A DNA stretch of 64,000 nt, taken from assembly GCF_009017415.1 (NCBI RefSeq), contig NC_092409.1, forward strand, positions 5,332,001-5,396,000, in the 5' to 3' direction. This DNA is from Aspergillus flavus (lineage: Eukaryota > Ascomycota > Eurotiomycetes > Eurotiales > Aspergillaceae). The position numbers and the translations under genes were made by a program. Shown piece after piece: positions 48,241 through 59,316 of this stretch (position 1 is its first letter; each line of letters opens with the position of its first letter). The notes under the pieces were generated by a model. That model was not told the origin of the DNA. It saw only the letters and a list, made by a program, of their open reading frames with translations, and did not search any database.

Positions 48241-50701
48241 TTAGTTGGCGCGGACAACAAGTCTTGAAACAAACTTATTCGATAAACAGTCAAAGTCCTT
48301 GGGGTTAAATTTCGAACTGGAGCGGCTACGGAGATAGCTCTCTGGACAGGAGGTTAGCCAAGACAAATACGCTACGTGGTATTCGACTTTCTTACCATAT
48401 TGCGTGACATGTTGGCGAACCTCAGTCATTGCGCTGCAGACATCCGGGTTCGAGTGTAGCAGGTGGTGGTGCTTTTGTGTTTCCCACTCGGTGAATGCGG
48501 GAAGTTTCTGCGAAATCGCTTGGAACAAGCCAACAATAACTCCGACGGGGGTAGTCTCCATATCGTTGCAGAATTTCTCGACAGCGGCAGGATCCTTGCA
48601 ACCGTCAGCATCTCTGTAAAATCTCATATTATCTCAAAGACAACATACCCGAGTGCGGTAATGACAGTCGAACTGCATCTCTTCCCACACGGCCAAAAGG
48701 ATGGACGCCAGGATGAAGATTGTTGGCCAGTTCTTAAGCTTCTCCCCGCTGTATACGCTGGAATACAGGCTCGAGAGCTCTTCCAGAACATCCTTTTGCA
48801 ACTCACGCCACATGTTTGCCATAGCACACTTGATTTGGAAGTTGATCATTACTGGTGCCAATGTCTTGCCCTTGAACTTTGAACCCTCTACATCAACCTT
48901 TCCAAGAAGTCCATCTTCCTCGCCCAGGCCTTCGACCAACGTAATGTGGAGCGTCAGATTGTAGGCAACGATAAGCTTCAAGGCCTTGCGGATCACCGGC
49001 ATTTTTGTGCGGTAATAGAACCGGAACGCGGTTTTCAGCATTTGTGTCAGGAACGGAGTGCCTTCAAAGTAGTCATCAACGAATTTCTCGAAAGTGCCGT
49101 TTCCATCGATATGGCGATCGAGATAATCGGATAACATAGCGTGTGAAATCCCTTCCATTCCAGCAGAAAGCTTAGCGGTTTCCACCTCGTACTTCGTCGG
49201 TCCTCGGTTGTACGTCTCTACCCAGTCGACATTAAAGCACTGATCGTTGTGCACATAAACCTCGCGAGCATTGATGGGAAGAATTTGACCATAGCCATGG
49301 GTGATGAAGAGAGTCCTCTCATGCTCTGAGAACCCTTTGATATTGCCTACTGAGAACCCAAGAGAGATATGACGCTCGTAGTCAGCTTTCCAATCCTTCA
49401 TGAAGTAGCCAATCTCCTTAATGTCAATGCGGGTGCATGGCACCTGCCATAACCGAGCGTGCGATGGTTGACAGCCAGCACAGGGTTCGCCTTTGTCGCA
49501 CTATCTTGGCGGTCAGTCAACTGTCTCACGGCTCGCCTTATCAGTGATTGGACGGACTACTCACAGTTTTCTTCAAGAACTTGCAACGGAGACACGCTCT
49601 CAACTTGCGGATCTCGCTGGCCTGTTTCCGCTGATCTGGCTTGAGCGGACCCTTCCGTTTTCCAACACGCTTCTCGGTCTCTGGCTTTCCATTTTGCGAC
49701 TGCTTCCGAACCTTTGTCTCTGCAGTCTTAGCAGCTATAGGGCTCTTGCGGGATGGCTTCCTCGTAGGAGGAGAGGTAGATGAGGATGACCCAGTGGACC
49801 GTGTAGGCGATGAAGGCTTCTTCATGGGGACAGGGATAGGTCGCACAATGGCCACAGGACTGACCGCAGTCGGTGACTGCGAGCCATGCGAGGTATGGTC
49901 GAATGACACGCGTCGGGTCATTGTGTTATTGAAGGCGGCGTCAAAGTTGGTGTCCGAGCTGGGCGAGTTAACTGGATTTGAAATCTCTACAAAGCTGCCA
50001 TATGACGTTGAGTAGGATGACTCCGAGAGGCTTCTGTCATGCAATGTCTGCGTGGGATTGATGAAGAAGCCTTGGTCGGGGAAGTACTCATGCGAGCGGC
50101 GCGGCTCAATAGTGCTCCAGCCATTGTCGCTGCTCGAACTGGTCAACGAACGGACCTCCAAGTACGTGTCCGCTGGCGAGCTGCTGTCTATTACGTTCTG
50201 CGGCGCGGCGTATGAGGGGATCTCGGGTAGGCCATGCGCCAGGCCATCGGACGGAAAGGCCATTAAGTCAGATTGCAGATCTTGATAAGGAAAAGGAACC
50301 ATGTCAACCGGCGCGGACAGAGGCAGATATGGACCGTCTAAGAGACTCCCACTCAAGGGTCCTTGGGGTGTACCAGAGATTAAATCAATGGGGGACGAGT
50401 GGATGGGCATCCCATAGCTTGCGGTCGTGAACTGAGGAGCGGAGGAGGCTTCCTCATGAGAGTACTGAAGGTGGGGTTGCATGTGCTGGAATTGCCAGTC
50501 GACCATCAGATTGGGATCCTGAGCTACCGACTGTTCAAATGCGTGACCGCTGGTTTGCAAGGGAGAAATGTCTCGCGCTCCTTCTGCTCGGTGGGAAGCC
50601 TGGTGGTCCACCGCCACGGGCCATGACTGAGGCTGGAGGTAGTTTCTCGAGTCATAATCGAGGCCGATAAAGCCGTCGTTGGAAATATCGACATTTGACA
50701 T
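48241..50701 (-). CDS. Zn(II)2Cys6 transcription factor
   Basis: Minus strand, four exons: 50701-49565, 49500-about 48674, 48613-48396 and 48341-48241, giving about 760 residues. The N-terminal 300 residues are Ser/Pro/Gln rich; a basic stretch (KRKGPLKPDQRKQASEIRKL) then leads into the binuclear zinc cluster. The cysteines are C370-X2-C373-X6-C380-X5-C386-X2-C389-X11-C401, and intron 1 falls just before C380. The last loop is longer than usual. The C-terminal half is a helical region with LVVAYNLTLHI-like stretches and ends RLVVRAN. Intron 3 (54 nt) is in frame without a stop. The exon 2 to exon 3 junction is uncertain: a strong GTATGT donor at 48648 leaves only 35 nt and breaks the frame, while a weak GTTCGA donor at 48673 gives 60 nt and keeps it. 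DNA targets are unknown. Confidence 0.85.
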
Positions 50702-53700
50702 CGTGTCAATTGACTATGTACCAAGGGAGGAGGGGAACAAGAAATAGGAAAGGGAAAAATTCATCAAAAAATAAAATAAAATAAACGACAGGCGGGTGGT
50801 ACAAAAAACAAATAAGAGGTAGGATTGGAAGTGAAATCGGCAGCAGCGAAGCCTGAGGACAAAGGGCTTCGGGTGAGCAGAAAGCCCAGAATCCGGGGGT
50901 ACGAAAGAAAAGAAGAGAAGAGGATGATAGGATGAGGCCATGGCGGGCATGAAGCGGTGGGGAGCAAAGCAGCGGTGAGGCGGGAGTTGCGTCGACCGGA
51001 GATACGCTAGGGGATCCTGGGATGGAGTTATCGCTATCGGAGTGGGGAGGTTGGGTCATCCGCCGTCCCGTCATGCCTTCCCACTGGCTTGTCTGGGGGG
51101 GAAAGAGGAACGGGAATCATGCTACCGTGACCATGATTAAATGCCACGCCGCTTGTAATTTATTATTTCTCCGCTCTCTCTCTCACTCACTCACACAGAC
51201 ACACACACACTTTCTACCTACTGCCTCGAGGTACTGTACTCGGTATATTTTTCTGGTTTTCTGTCTCGTCTGGTAACGGCTCCGTTAGAGTGGCAACAAA
51301 TTACTCAACCCATTTAACCATAACTTTCACGAGTGGTCGACATGCTTCTAGGGTAATATCTGCATCAAACTAGTTCAAACTTCAGTTGAGTGTGGACTAG
51401 TTTCTCCCCACTGCCCTGTATGGTAATGGTTGAGTAAATACACTACGTACTCGGAACCTTCGACACATTCCTCGATTGACGAGTCTCATGATATTCCCTT
51501 TTCTCTGTCGGATCGCCAATTGTTAGGGTTATAGATACGCTAGTGGAAGACACACATGCATCCGATTTCCCTACCGTGCTTAGCGTGGCGTTTCCTAATG
51601 GAGGTCTATTCTTTACTGTACAGAGCAAGCAGGTATATTACGTTTCAAAAGTATGTACATCAGGGAGTACATACCTTCAATGCAGCAGTAGCATGCGCTC
51701 CTTCATCATATGTCTTAGTGAGCAGCCATTGACATTGACACAAATGTCAGTCATTCACCTTGCATTTTTCTACCCTTTTCTGACTTCTTGTCAGCACGGT
51801 TAGATGTTCTCGTGCTGACAACAAGCATGATAGTAAAGAGAGGCTGGTCCCGTTTACCCGAGTCCCACGGTACAGCCACGGTTTCCTCCGTCAAAGACAC
51901 ATGGGTGCACATTCGGGAAAGAAGATCAGTGGAAACCATCAAGATCGTTATTATTTGACGGGCTCCTCCTACCCATTGGTAGTTGGCTCCGATCCAGTAG
52001 GCCGTGGCAATAGTGTTGGGGCTCGGAAAGACCCCGCTGACCATACTCGTACGCACGGTATGGTAATTGAGGACCTCCTGCTCTCTACCTTCCTAAGATA
52101 GATTACCTTGTAGCAGAATGTGCTCTCTGTATGGATGCGTGTCCAGACTGGCAGCCTTTGCTCGGACGAATCAGTCAATATTCACTGCCAATTATAGCCT
52201 CGCCTCCGTCAACGTTCAATCACTGACGCACACATGTTGACGACAGGGCGGCTGACGCTGCAGTAGCTTCAACCCAGTATTACCTGGTTTACCATACAGG
52301 GCTGTTCTAGGCGCGGGAAAGAAAATCATTTTGGACTAGTTCTTCACTTGGCACTTCCGCAATGAAGATGAGATAATTGACGATGAGATGCTGATAATGA
52401 TACCTGCTTGCTGACTGGTTGTCTTCGGTTGAATGTTTTTGTTTTCTCTTGATTGTTTGCCTTGGTTTCTTTTTCTTCCTCAACAAGTCCCATCATGTGG
52501 AAAAGTTCACTTCTTACGCTCGCTCGTCGGAACAATTACCTATATCTCCTCTGGATGCTACGTGTTTCACCTCGAATATTTGAGTTTATGTTGGTTCTCG
52601 ACCCTCAAGCGGTAAACAGCCGAGGGCCGATCCATGACAGCATGAGTGCCAGCAATACTGATGGGGTTTGAAGACGAAGATGATAGATCAAAATCGGCGC
52701 TCGAGCAAATCCCTGAAGTTGGGAGCGATGAGAAAAGTCAATCGTGGCCACATTGTCCGCCAGACCCAAAAAAGAGACAGAAGCAGACAAGGTTGCTCTT
52801 AGCTCTATTTTTCCAGGGTTCTTGCAAGGTGGCTAGGGCGTAAGAAACCGTTTTGCATCTGAAATTCAGCTTTCGGAGGCCCGTGGGCTCCACATTGAGG
52901 AAGCCCATCAACTAACTCGATCCATTTTGCCTACGACGAAGAAATCGTTTCGGCTCGCTTGGGTTCTGACTCGCAGCTTGCCACGCCATCCGCCGCATGC
53001 AATAACACATCCAATGGGTAGCTCCATAATAGGTAACTACTTAAGTTCCAAATGGCGGATATCTTTGTTGACAAGATTGGCGCTTAAGTGGCTGTGTCTA
53101 ATACTGATTGATCAGCGCCGCCCTTGGTGGGAACGTAGCCGTACGTGGTGGTCTGTGTGCGCGAATCATCCTGGTATACTTCGTACCAGGAATAGGCATT
53201 AGGTAGTGCCGCCCTTGACTAACCTTGAATCCTGATGAGATATATGCAGACCATGTTCGCTCACGATTATTAGCTGTCGAGATACAAGGATCCTATCGAT
53301 CAGTCACGGTAGCATCTCACTCGTGATATCAGATCGTCTTCCATTTTTTGTAAGCATTGTACGCTGCAAAACAGTGTCTTGAGAGGCGATGGACTTAGCC
53401 GACAGCCCCTCATCCGACGCCTAAAGTTAGTTGATCAACAACTAGTTAGGATTAAGAACTGGACTACCTCTATTAGTCCAACAAGGGCTTTCATAGCGCA
53501 AATACCGGATTAGGTACCCATCTGGCTAGGTTGCGAGATGGTTATTGGGTTGAATCCTTCACCCCGTGCCCACCGGCTGATCCTTTCCGACTTTGCTTTT
53601 GGTGGGAGCCTTAGGAAAAAGGAATGCTAGTCACGGGACCACGGGTCCTTTGACGGAAACGTGGAAGGTTATGACGGTAAGGACAGTACGGAGTACAGCC

Positions 53701-54256
53701 AGGCCTGAAAAATATGGATCTTCGGTTTGGCATTGACATTCCTGGTACTACTCCCTAAAAAAGAATAATTTAAGATAATAGAACCCGGAACAATGCAACA
53801 GTCATACTAGCAACATTCTGTCATTGAATTCCTAGAAATGGATATGAGGGTGGTGAATGAAGAGTACAATAATAGTTAAAACTTGCACAGAGGGCAAAAG
53901 GTGTCTACCATAGTGAGGGGGATGACCCACCCGCTCCAGTGGGAAAAAAAGAACAATGAATGCGCTTTCTCCATTGCCAATAACAGAACAATAGCAGTGA
54001 GATCGCTTACTTGATTACTATTGTCATCGACATTAGCTCCCTTTGTTCACAAGATTATATACAGATCTAAGCTTCCTCGGAAGATTTCATGCCTGTCACT
54101 TCAGCGACAGGAAAGCAGCGTCGAAAAGTTCGTTTCGCTTCGACCAGTCAAATATCGGCGGGAAAGTCAAGCATCACGCCCAATCAACCGGCAGGAAGCC
54201 GTCCGTCATCGACAACTCTTTCGCAGGATCATACACTGCCTAAGCAACAGAGCAAA
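50702..54256. promoter_or_regulatory. 3.5-kb divergent spacer between Zn2Cys6 gene and ram1
   Basis: No convincing gene. The part next to 50702 is A-rich and is probably the leader of the Zn2Cys6 gene. A CT/CA repeat lies at 51174-51210. GTACGGAGTAC occurs at 53686-53696. A weak tRNA-like A/B box pair lies near 53520-53560 (TGGCTAGGTTGC and GGTTGAATCC) but the spacing is too short for a tRNA. The last 170 bases stay open in frame with the ram1 start. Confidence 0.35.
51174..51210. repeat. CT/CACA microsatellite
   Basis: CTCTCTCT, CACTCACT and CACACACA blocks occur in tandem upstream of the Zn2Cys6 gene. Confidence 0.65.
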
Positions 54257-56027
54257 ATGAGCGAAACTCAAGTACATCCTGCGGTGCCAGCGCTGTTCAA
54301 GGAGCTGCCGATCATCCAAGACGCTCTCACTACCGAGACAACCAATCTTCAAGAAGAAACAGTAAACAAATGCCTACCATTCCTAAAAGGTATCCATAGC
54401 AGTCAAAAGGGACCGTTCAACCAGTTTGGGGTGCCAGCACTTAACCGTGATGATCATATTGCCTATCTGTATGACTCGCTAGAGGACTATCCGGGGAGCT
54501 TTGTGGCCCTTGATGCCAGTCGTCCCTGGATGGTTTACTGGGCTTTAGCTGGCTTAGCCCTACTAGGTGAAGATATCAGTCAGTTCCGTGAACGGTAAGC
54601 AAGCGCCTGGCTGCCTTGACCTGCACTGTTGTAGAATCGTTGGGGAGTGTGCTCTGCCTATGATCGTCGATTACTGTTTTCAGTAACTCAATGTCTAAAT
54701 TCATTCCTTCCTAGGGTAATTACGTCGTTTAGACCTATGCAGAACCCCACTGGTGGATTTGGAGGAGGGCATGGCCAATTGTCCCACTGCGCACCCACGT
54801 ATGCTGCTGTGCTATCACTCGCCATGGTTGGTGGCGAAGAGGCTTTCCAATTGATCGATCGAAAGGCAATGTGAGTTGTATAGCTGCCACCGTTGAAGAT
54901 CTGTGCATCGTTAACCTGGGACCAGGTGGAGATGGCTCGGAAGGCTGAAGCAGCCCGACGGTGGCTTTAGAGTCTCCGAGGGTGGGGAAGAAGATGTGAG
55001 GTAATAGCTCTCCTATCTATCGTCCTACTACTCGATTTAACGGAGTGTCATACCAGAGGCGCTTATTGCGCGATGGTGCTCTTATCGCTCCTTGACCTGC
55101 CACTTACCTTGCCACCCGATGCTGAAGCTCGGAAGCATGGGTTCGAAACGTTCACGAGTGGCCTGTCAGATTATCTATCAAGATGTAAGTGGTATCTTAG
55201 TTTAGTCTAGTTGACGGGAGTGCTCATAGGCCATAGGCCAGACATTCGAAGGTGGCATCTCCGGTAATCCCGGGTCGGAGGCGCATGGCGCCTACGCCTT
55301 TTGCGCTTTGGCGTGCCTATGCATTCTAGGCGAGCCCGAAGCGACCATTTCCAGGTAAGTAGCTGCATAAGCTTGCTACTCCCCCACTTTTCGCTGAGAA
55401 TGTTAGATGCGTGGATGTACCAATGCTCCTATCATGGCTTTCTGCTCGACAGTACGCTCCTGAAGGAGGGTTCGCTGGACGGACCAACAAGTTGGTGGAT
55501 GGATGTTACAGCTTTTGGGTCGGGGGTTGTTGGCCACTGATTCAATCCGCAATTAACGGCACCCAACCAGCTACAGCTCCTAAGCAGACCTCAACTGGCA
55601 ACCTCTATAGCCGTGAAGGCCTGACAAGATACATCCTTGCTTGCTGTCAGGGAAAGCATGGAGGGCTTCGTGACAAGCCCGGAAAGTATGGCCATTCCAT
55701 ATAGATCTGTTGCAGCGCAATGTATGAAAGCTAACTGTCAAACATAGACATCCAGATTCGTACCACACCTGCTATACTCTCACTGGACTGAGCACGACCC
55801 AATATCACCACTACCATACCGATGCTAGCGCAAGCTCCAGGGGGGACTTCTCCTCTGCATTTTCCTGGAAATCCCTTCCTGTCACCAGCTCAGACAATCA
55901 AGGATCAGACTTGAGTGTATTCGATGAGAAGGATCGGCTCGCAGCGCTCCACCCACTATATGTCATTCCCCATCAGGCTGCCGAGAATATGCGTATCTGG
56001 TACGAAAATGCACCGCTTGAGGTTTAG
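54257..56027 (+). CDS. ram1: Protein farnesyltransferase beta subunit
   Basis: Seven exons (54257-54594, 54715-54870, 54926-55000, 55057-55184, 55237-55354, 55407-55685, 55748-56027) encode about 457 residues. With the alpha subunit it attaches farnesyl to CaaX cysteines of Ras, mating factors and others in the cytosol. Alpha/alpha-barrel repeats are visible: NPTGGFGGGHGQLSHCAPTY, KQPDGGFRVSEGGEEDVRGA, CQTFEGGISGNPGSEAHGAY, YAPEGGFAGRTNKLVDGCYS, and GKHGGLRDKPGKHPDSYHTC. The zinc ligands are D303, C305 (KLVDGCYSFW) and H371 (YHTCYTLTGLS), matching the animal enzyme. All introns have GT..AG ends. The start at 54257 has a good AAAATG context; an in-frame ATG at 54089 would add 56 Ser/Thr-rich residues. 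Splicing restores every expected repeat, so the gene appears functional. Confidence 0.93.
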
Positions 56028-57292
56028 TTGACTCTGGGCAAATTAACGAGTGTGGAGTGCACTAAAGATGAGAAATGATCTATAAAGCAGATTGCTATTA
56101 TTTGTACAGTAAAAATGCAACACCATAATTGCTCTTGCTCACGACCCCCATGTCATACGTTCACCGGAGAACGCGTCATCCAGTAAGCTCGAGGATTAAT
56201 GAGCTGTGTTTGCAAATGAACAAGACGTAAGGGATGGAATTTGTAGGTAAGTAGGGAAGAAATCACGGGACATTGGTGGTACCGGCTGTTGGGACACTGC
56301 ATGAAGTGGAATGATTTCCTGCAGAACTTGAATTCCCCGTGTATGACTGAGTCAACGGTTGCCCTGTATCTTGATTATCCAGGTGGCGGACTTGATGGTC
56401 CGGAAGCATTTGTTCGAAAGAAATTCCCTTTAACAATCTTTTTTCTCATCACTGGTACAGTCAACCATAGGCCTTCCGTCGTGACATTGAACTTCGTCCC
56501 AAAGTGCCCACTATGTCTTGTATTCTTTAACGTTACTTCCAAAAACCCCCACCTACCAATACAAAGAGAAAGAAAGAACGAAGGTTAAATTCCAAACTTT
56601 GTTCTACCCCCGTTACTTTCTGCGAGGGAAAAAGAAGGCAGACTCACACAATGCACTGCACAGACTGCAGTCTGTCAGTCGAGGGTAGGGGATAGGGATC
56701 AACAGTGGTGCAAATGGCAATTGAATTGGACAATTGAAGGATCATTATTACTTACTTACTGACTACTACTACTCTGCAGGATGGCGGTTATACTTCTCTC
56801 TTCGTCTCGTGTAAAGGTGACATGGATTCCCCGCCGCGCCAAACGACCAGACTGCCAACTCATCATTGCATCCGATGCCTGTCTGCCAACCACGGAATGG
56901 CTCGTCCAATGGATATGATCGAAGATCCACCGGTGCAAATCCAGAACCAATTTTGTTTTCCCACACGGCTGATGATCGTCCAAACCGGGGATTTTATGAC
57001 GATGCCCGTGAATTTGTGGGAGCCGCCGCTCGCTGTTGATGAAAATAATCTATCTATCTTCGTCCTTTCAAGTGCTGAATGATCACAGGATAGACGTCGA
57101 ATATTTCCGAGGAGGCGGTCAATTCACACAGGAGACGTTTTCGGATCACTTACCGAGTCGATGATGATCGTGATCGTCCCTCACTCAGCATTGGCCTGAG
57201 CAAACAGTTGTGGCCGGGTCCATCGTGGCTAATACTATTTCTTGACTAAAAGTGGCACTCTTTTTGTTTTCTTTTTATTTCTTTTTCTTCTT

Positions 57293-57310
57293 CCCCCCCC
57301 CCCCCCCCCC
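57293..57310. repeat. Poly-C homopolymer
   Basis: About 18 consecutive C follow a T-rich tract, the second long C run in the window. Confidence 0.7.
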
Positions 57311-57747
57311 TCTCCTCTCACCCGCAAAGACGGCATCCAGTGAATTATGATAGCCTTCCATAATCACTGAATTTTTAAGATTACAACCAGGATTCATCTG
57401 CGCGACATGAACCCCTCTCTTGTTGGGATTCATCATTGTATGCATTAGTGGCCTTCCACAACGCCGCCTCTTTTTCAATTAAGATATATATTTTTTCTCT
57501 GATCTTATGCTTGCTGATTCTGGAACGACGGGAATCATTTCTAGATTTCGTCTATAATGCGGGGTTCTAGAATTTTCTCACCCGGACTAGTAAAGAAGAG
57601 AAGGAGGGTAACAAGAAAAAAAAGAAAGGAAAAAAAAGAAAAAGGATTTACTAAATCTAACCCTTGCCCAGAGCAACGGCACTGGTTCTGCAGGAAGAAT
57701 GGTAGACCGAAATGACGATTTGACCGGAATTTCTTATCCTGAGCAAC

Positions 57748-57927
57748 ATGTCAATCTTAGCCGCCTGGATCGGCGGCGAATTACACCGTGGCATATGGAG
57801 CAGAGTTGTCTTGGGTCTTCGAGTACTGGATCACTGGTGGAAAGCCATGCCAGCACATCAACGTTTCAATCCACGCTTCCCAATCTTCGATCTCCAGAAA
57901 GAAACGATTCGAAAAGAACAAAGCTAG
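57748..57927 (+). CDS. Possible small protein of 59 residues
   Basis: A frame of 59 codons starts MSILAAWIGGELHRG and continues with VVLGLRVLDHWWKAMPAHQ and FNPRFPIFDLQKE. The composition is protein-like (Trp rich, amphipathic helix) compared with the overlapping frames. No intron, family match or strong start context supports it. It could be a leader ORF of the transcript of the dsRBD-like gene about 1 kb downstream, or chance. Confidence 0.18.
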   Translation: MSILAAWIGGELHRGIWSRVVLGLRVLDHWWKAMPAHQRFNPRFPIFDLQKETIRKEQS

Positions 57928-58893
57928 GACATTTTAGATCCGCAATGGCTCATAGAATTCACCTGTTACCTGCGCCAGAACTCCAATCTGGTGGAGAATG
58001 CCTCAATTGACCCGGTTAATAGACCGTTGGATTTTTTTTTCTTTTTCTTTTTTTTTTTTAGTTTTTTTCCCTTTCTTAGACCCTCTTTTTTGTTTTTGCC
58101 TCTCTGTTGACCCTAAGTTATTGACTACTGCTTTATGGGCCCCGCCTGTTTATTTGAACTGATTATACCTGGCTAGAATGATAATATTTGCCTGCCTTTC
58201 TTTCCCTTCTTTCCTATTTCCTTTCTTGCTTTCTACCATTGTGTGGGATGTTACCGTCTTCCCTCATATGCTAGTTCGATTTGTTTGCAGTTTCTCGTGT
58301 CTTTCTCTAGATTGATCAGATCTATACTAAGCCTCTCTCCACTGATCCGCTTTTCGTGACGGGATCTTGGCTATTCCAAAACAGCAAATCCCTTGAAGTG
58401 TCATATGAGGAACGTGGCCATTGGGCATCAACAAGCGCCGTTTGCATAGGCTTGTTTCCATACTTTGGGTGTGCCAGGATCTTGTGCAGTGTCAACAGAT
58501 CCAGGGCAGCAAATACTGATTCGATACGTCTCTGTACCATACCTTCTATTGGACGCCCGCCAGTCTTCACGATGTACTATGTTTTATACCTTGCGAGTAT
58601 GTAGCCTCTTTGTTGCAATGTGCCCAACTCTACACCTCCTATTTCAGAAATCCCTTTCCCGGGGTTGGTTTGATCGCGGCAATCGCGGTTTTTGAACCTT
58701 CTCCCCTTAATTCTCCTTTTTTTTTTTTTCTTTGTCTCCCTAGAAAATCTTCAGGGGGGGATGACTATCCCATGCATCGACCATAGATTTACTTGGTTGC
58801 ATGCTACGTGGTTTGTCAACATCTCGGCAAATTGCCATGATGGCTTCCGAATGTCGCGGTCCCGACTGAAGTCAAGTTCGAAGTCCAATAACC

Positions 58894-59316
58894 ATGCGTA
58901 CAGGTCTCTGCCGACGCCGTCGCTGGCCGGAGCCCCAGTTCGAGGCCTATGAAGGTCCTACCGGGTATACCTGCATTGTTCGCGTCAACAATCGGGAATA
59001 CCAGACGGACACTGTTTACCAAAACGAAACCCTGGCTCGAGAGAATGCAGCAATGCGAGCATACCTCATCTGTCGGAATTTCTCCGTCAACGATGGCATG
59101 TATCCAGCTGGACATGACCACGGAGGAATCGTCCAGGGAATGCCTGTGGCGATAGGTACTGGACGAAAGGCCCGCTATGATGATACCGATACATCGACCA
59201 GTGGAGGAAGCAGAAGCGGAGGGAGCAGTCCCGAAAGCTACGAGGGAGGACGATTCGTTCAGGACAGACCCGCTGTGCCCTCGAGGGCCCTCGCATTCAG
59301 CAGCCGTGGAATGTAG
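58894..59316 (+). CDS. Small protein with dsRNA-binding-like segment
   Basis: The frame encodes 140 residues. Residues 5-60 read LCRRRRWPEPQFEAYEGPTG then YTCIVRVNNREYQTD and ENAAMRAYLICRNF, which resembles a dsRNA-binding domain: helix 1 ending in RRW, a Pro-x-(F/Y)-E strand, the central strand pair and the C-terminal Ala-rich helix. The start of helix 1 is missing, so either the domain is shortened or an upstream exon was not recognised; an in-frame stop at 58867 limits any extension without splicing. The C-terminal half is Gly/Ser rich and disordered (STSGGSRSGGSSPES). No catalytic domain is joined, so it would bind RNA or partners only. A role in RNA silencing or RNA localisation is speculation. 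Confidence 0.5.
   Translation: MRTGLCRRRRWPEPQFEAYEGPTGYTCIVRVNNREYQTDTVYQNETLARENAAMRAYLICRNFSVNDGMYPAGHDHGGIVQGMPVAIGTGRKARYDDTDTSTSGGSRSGGSSPESYEGGRFVQDRPAVPSRALAFSSRGM

Larger units (their letters stand above)
56028..58893. other. Spacer between ram1 and the dsRBD-like gene
   Basis: Low-complexity DNA: a poly-C run (57293-57310) preceded by T-rich DNA, a purine run (57590-57645) and T-rich stretches (58030-58090, 58690-58740). A 59-codon frame at 57748-57927 looks protein-like and is listed apart. Otherwise no gene was recognised. Some of this may be the leader of the gene at 58894. Confidence 0.3.

Noticed and set aside
53520..53560. A-box-like TGGCTAGGTTGC and B-box-like GGTTGAATCC
   Set aside because: The spacing is too short for a tRNA and no stems form around them; at best a relic.
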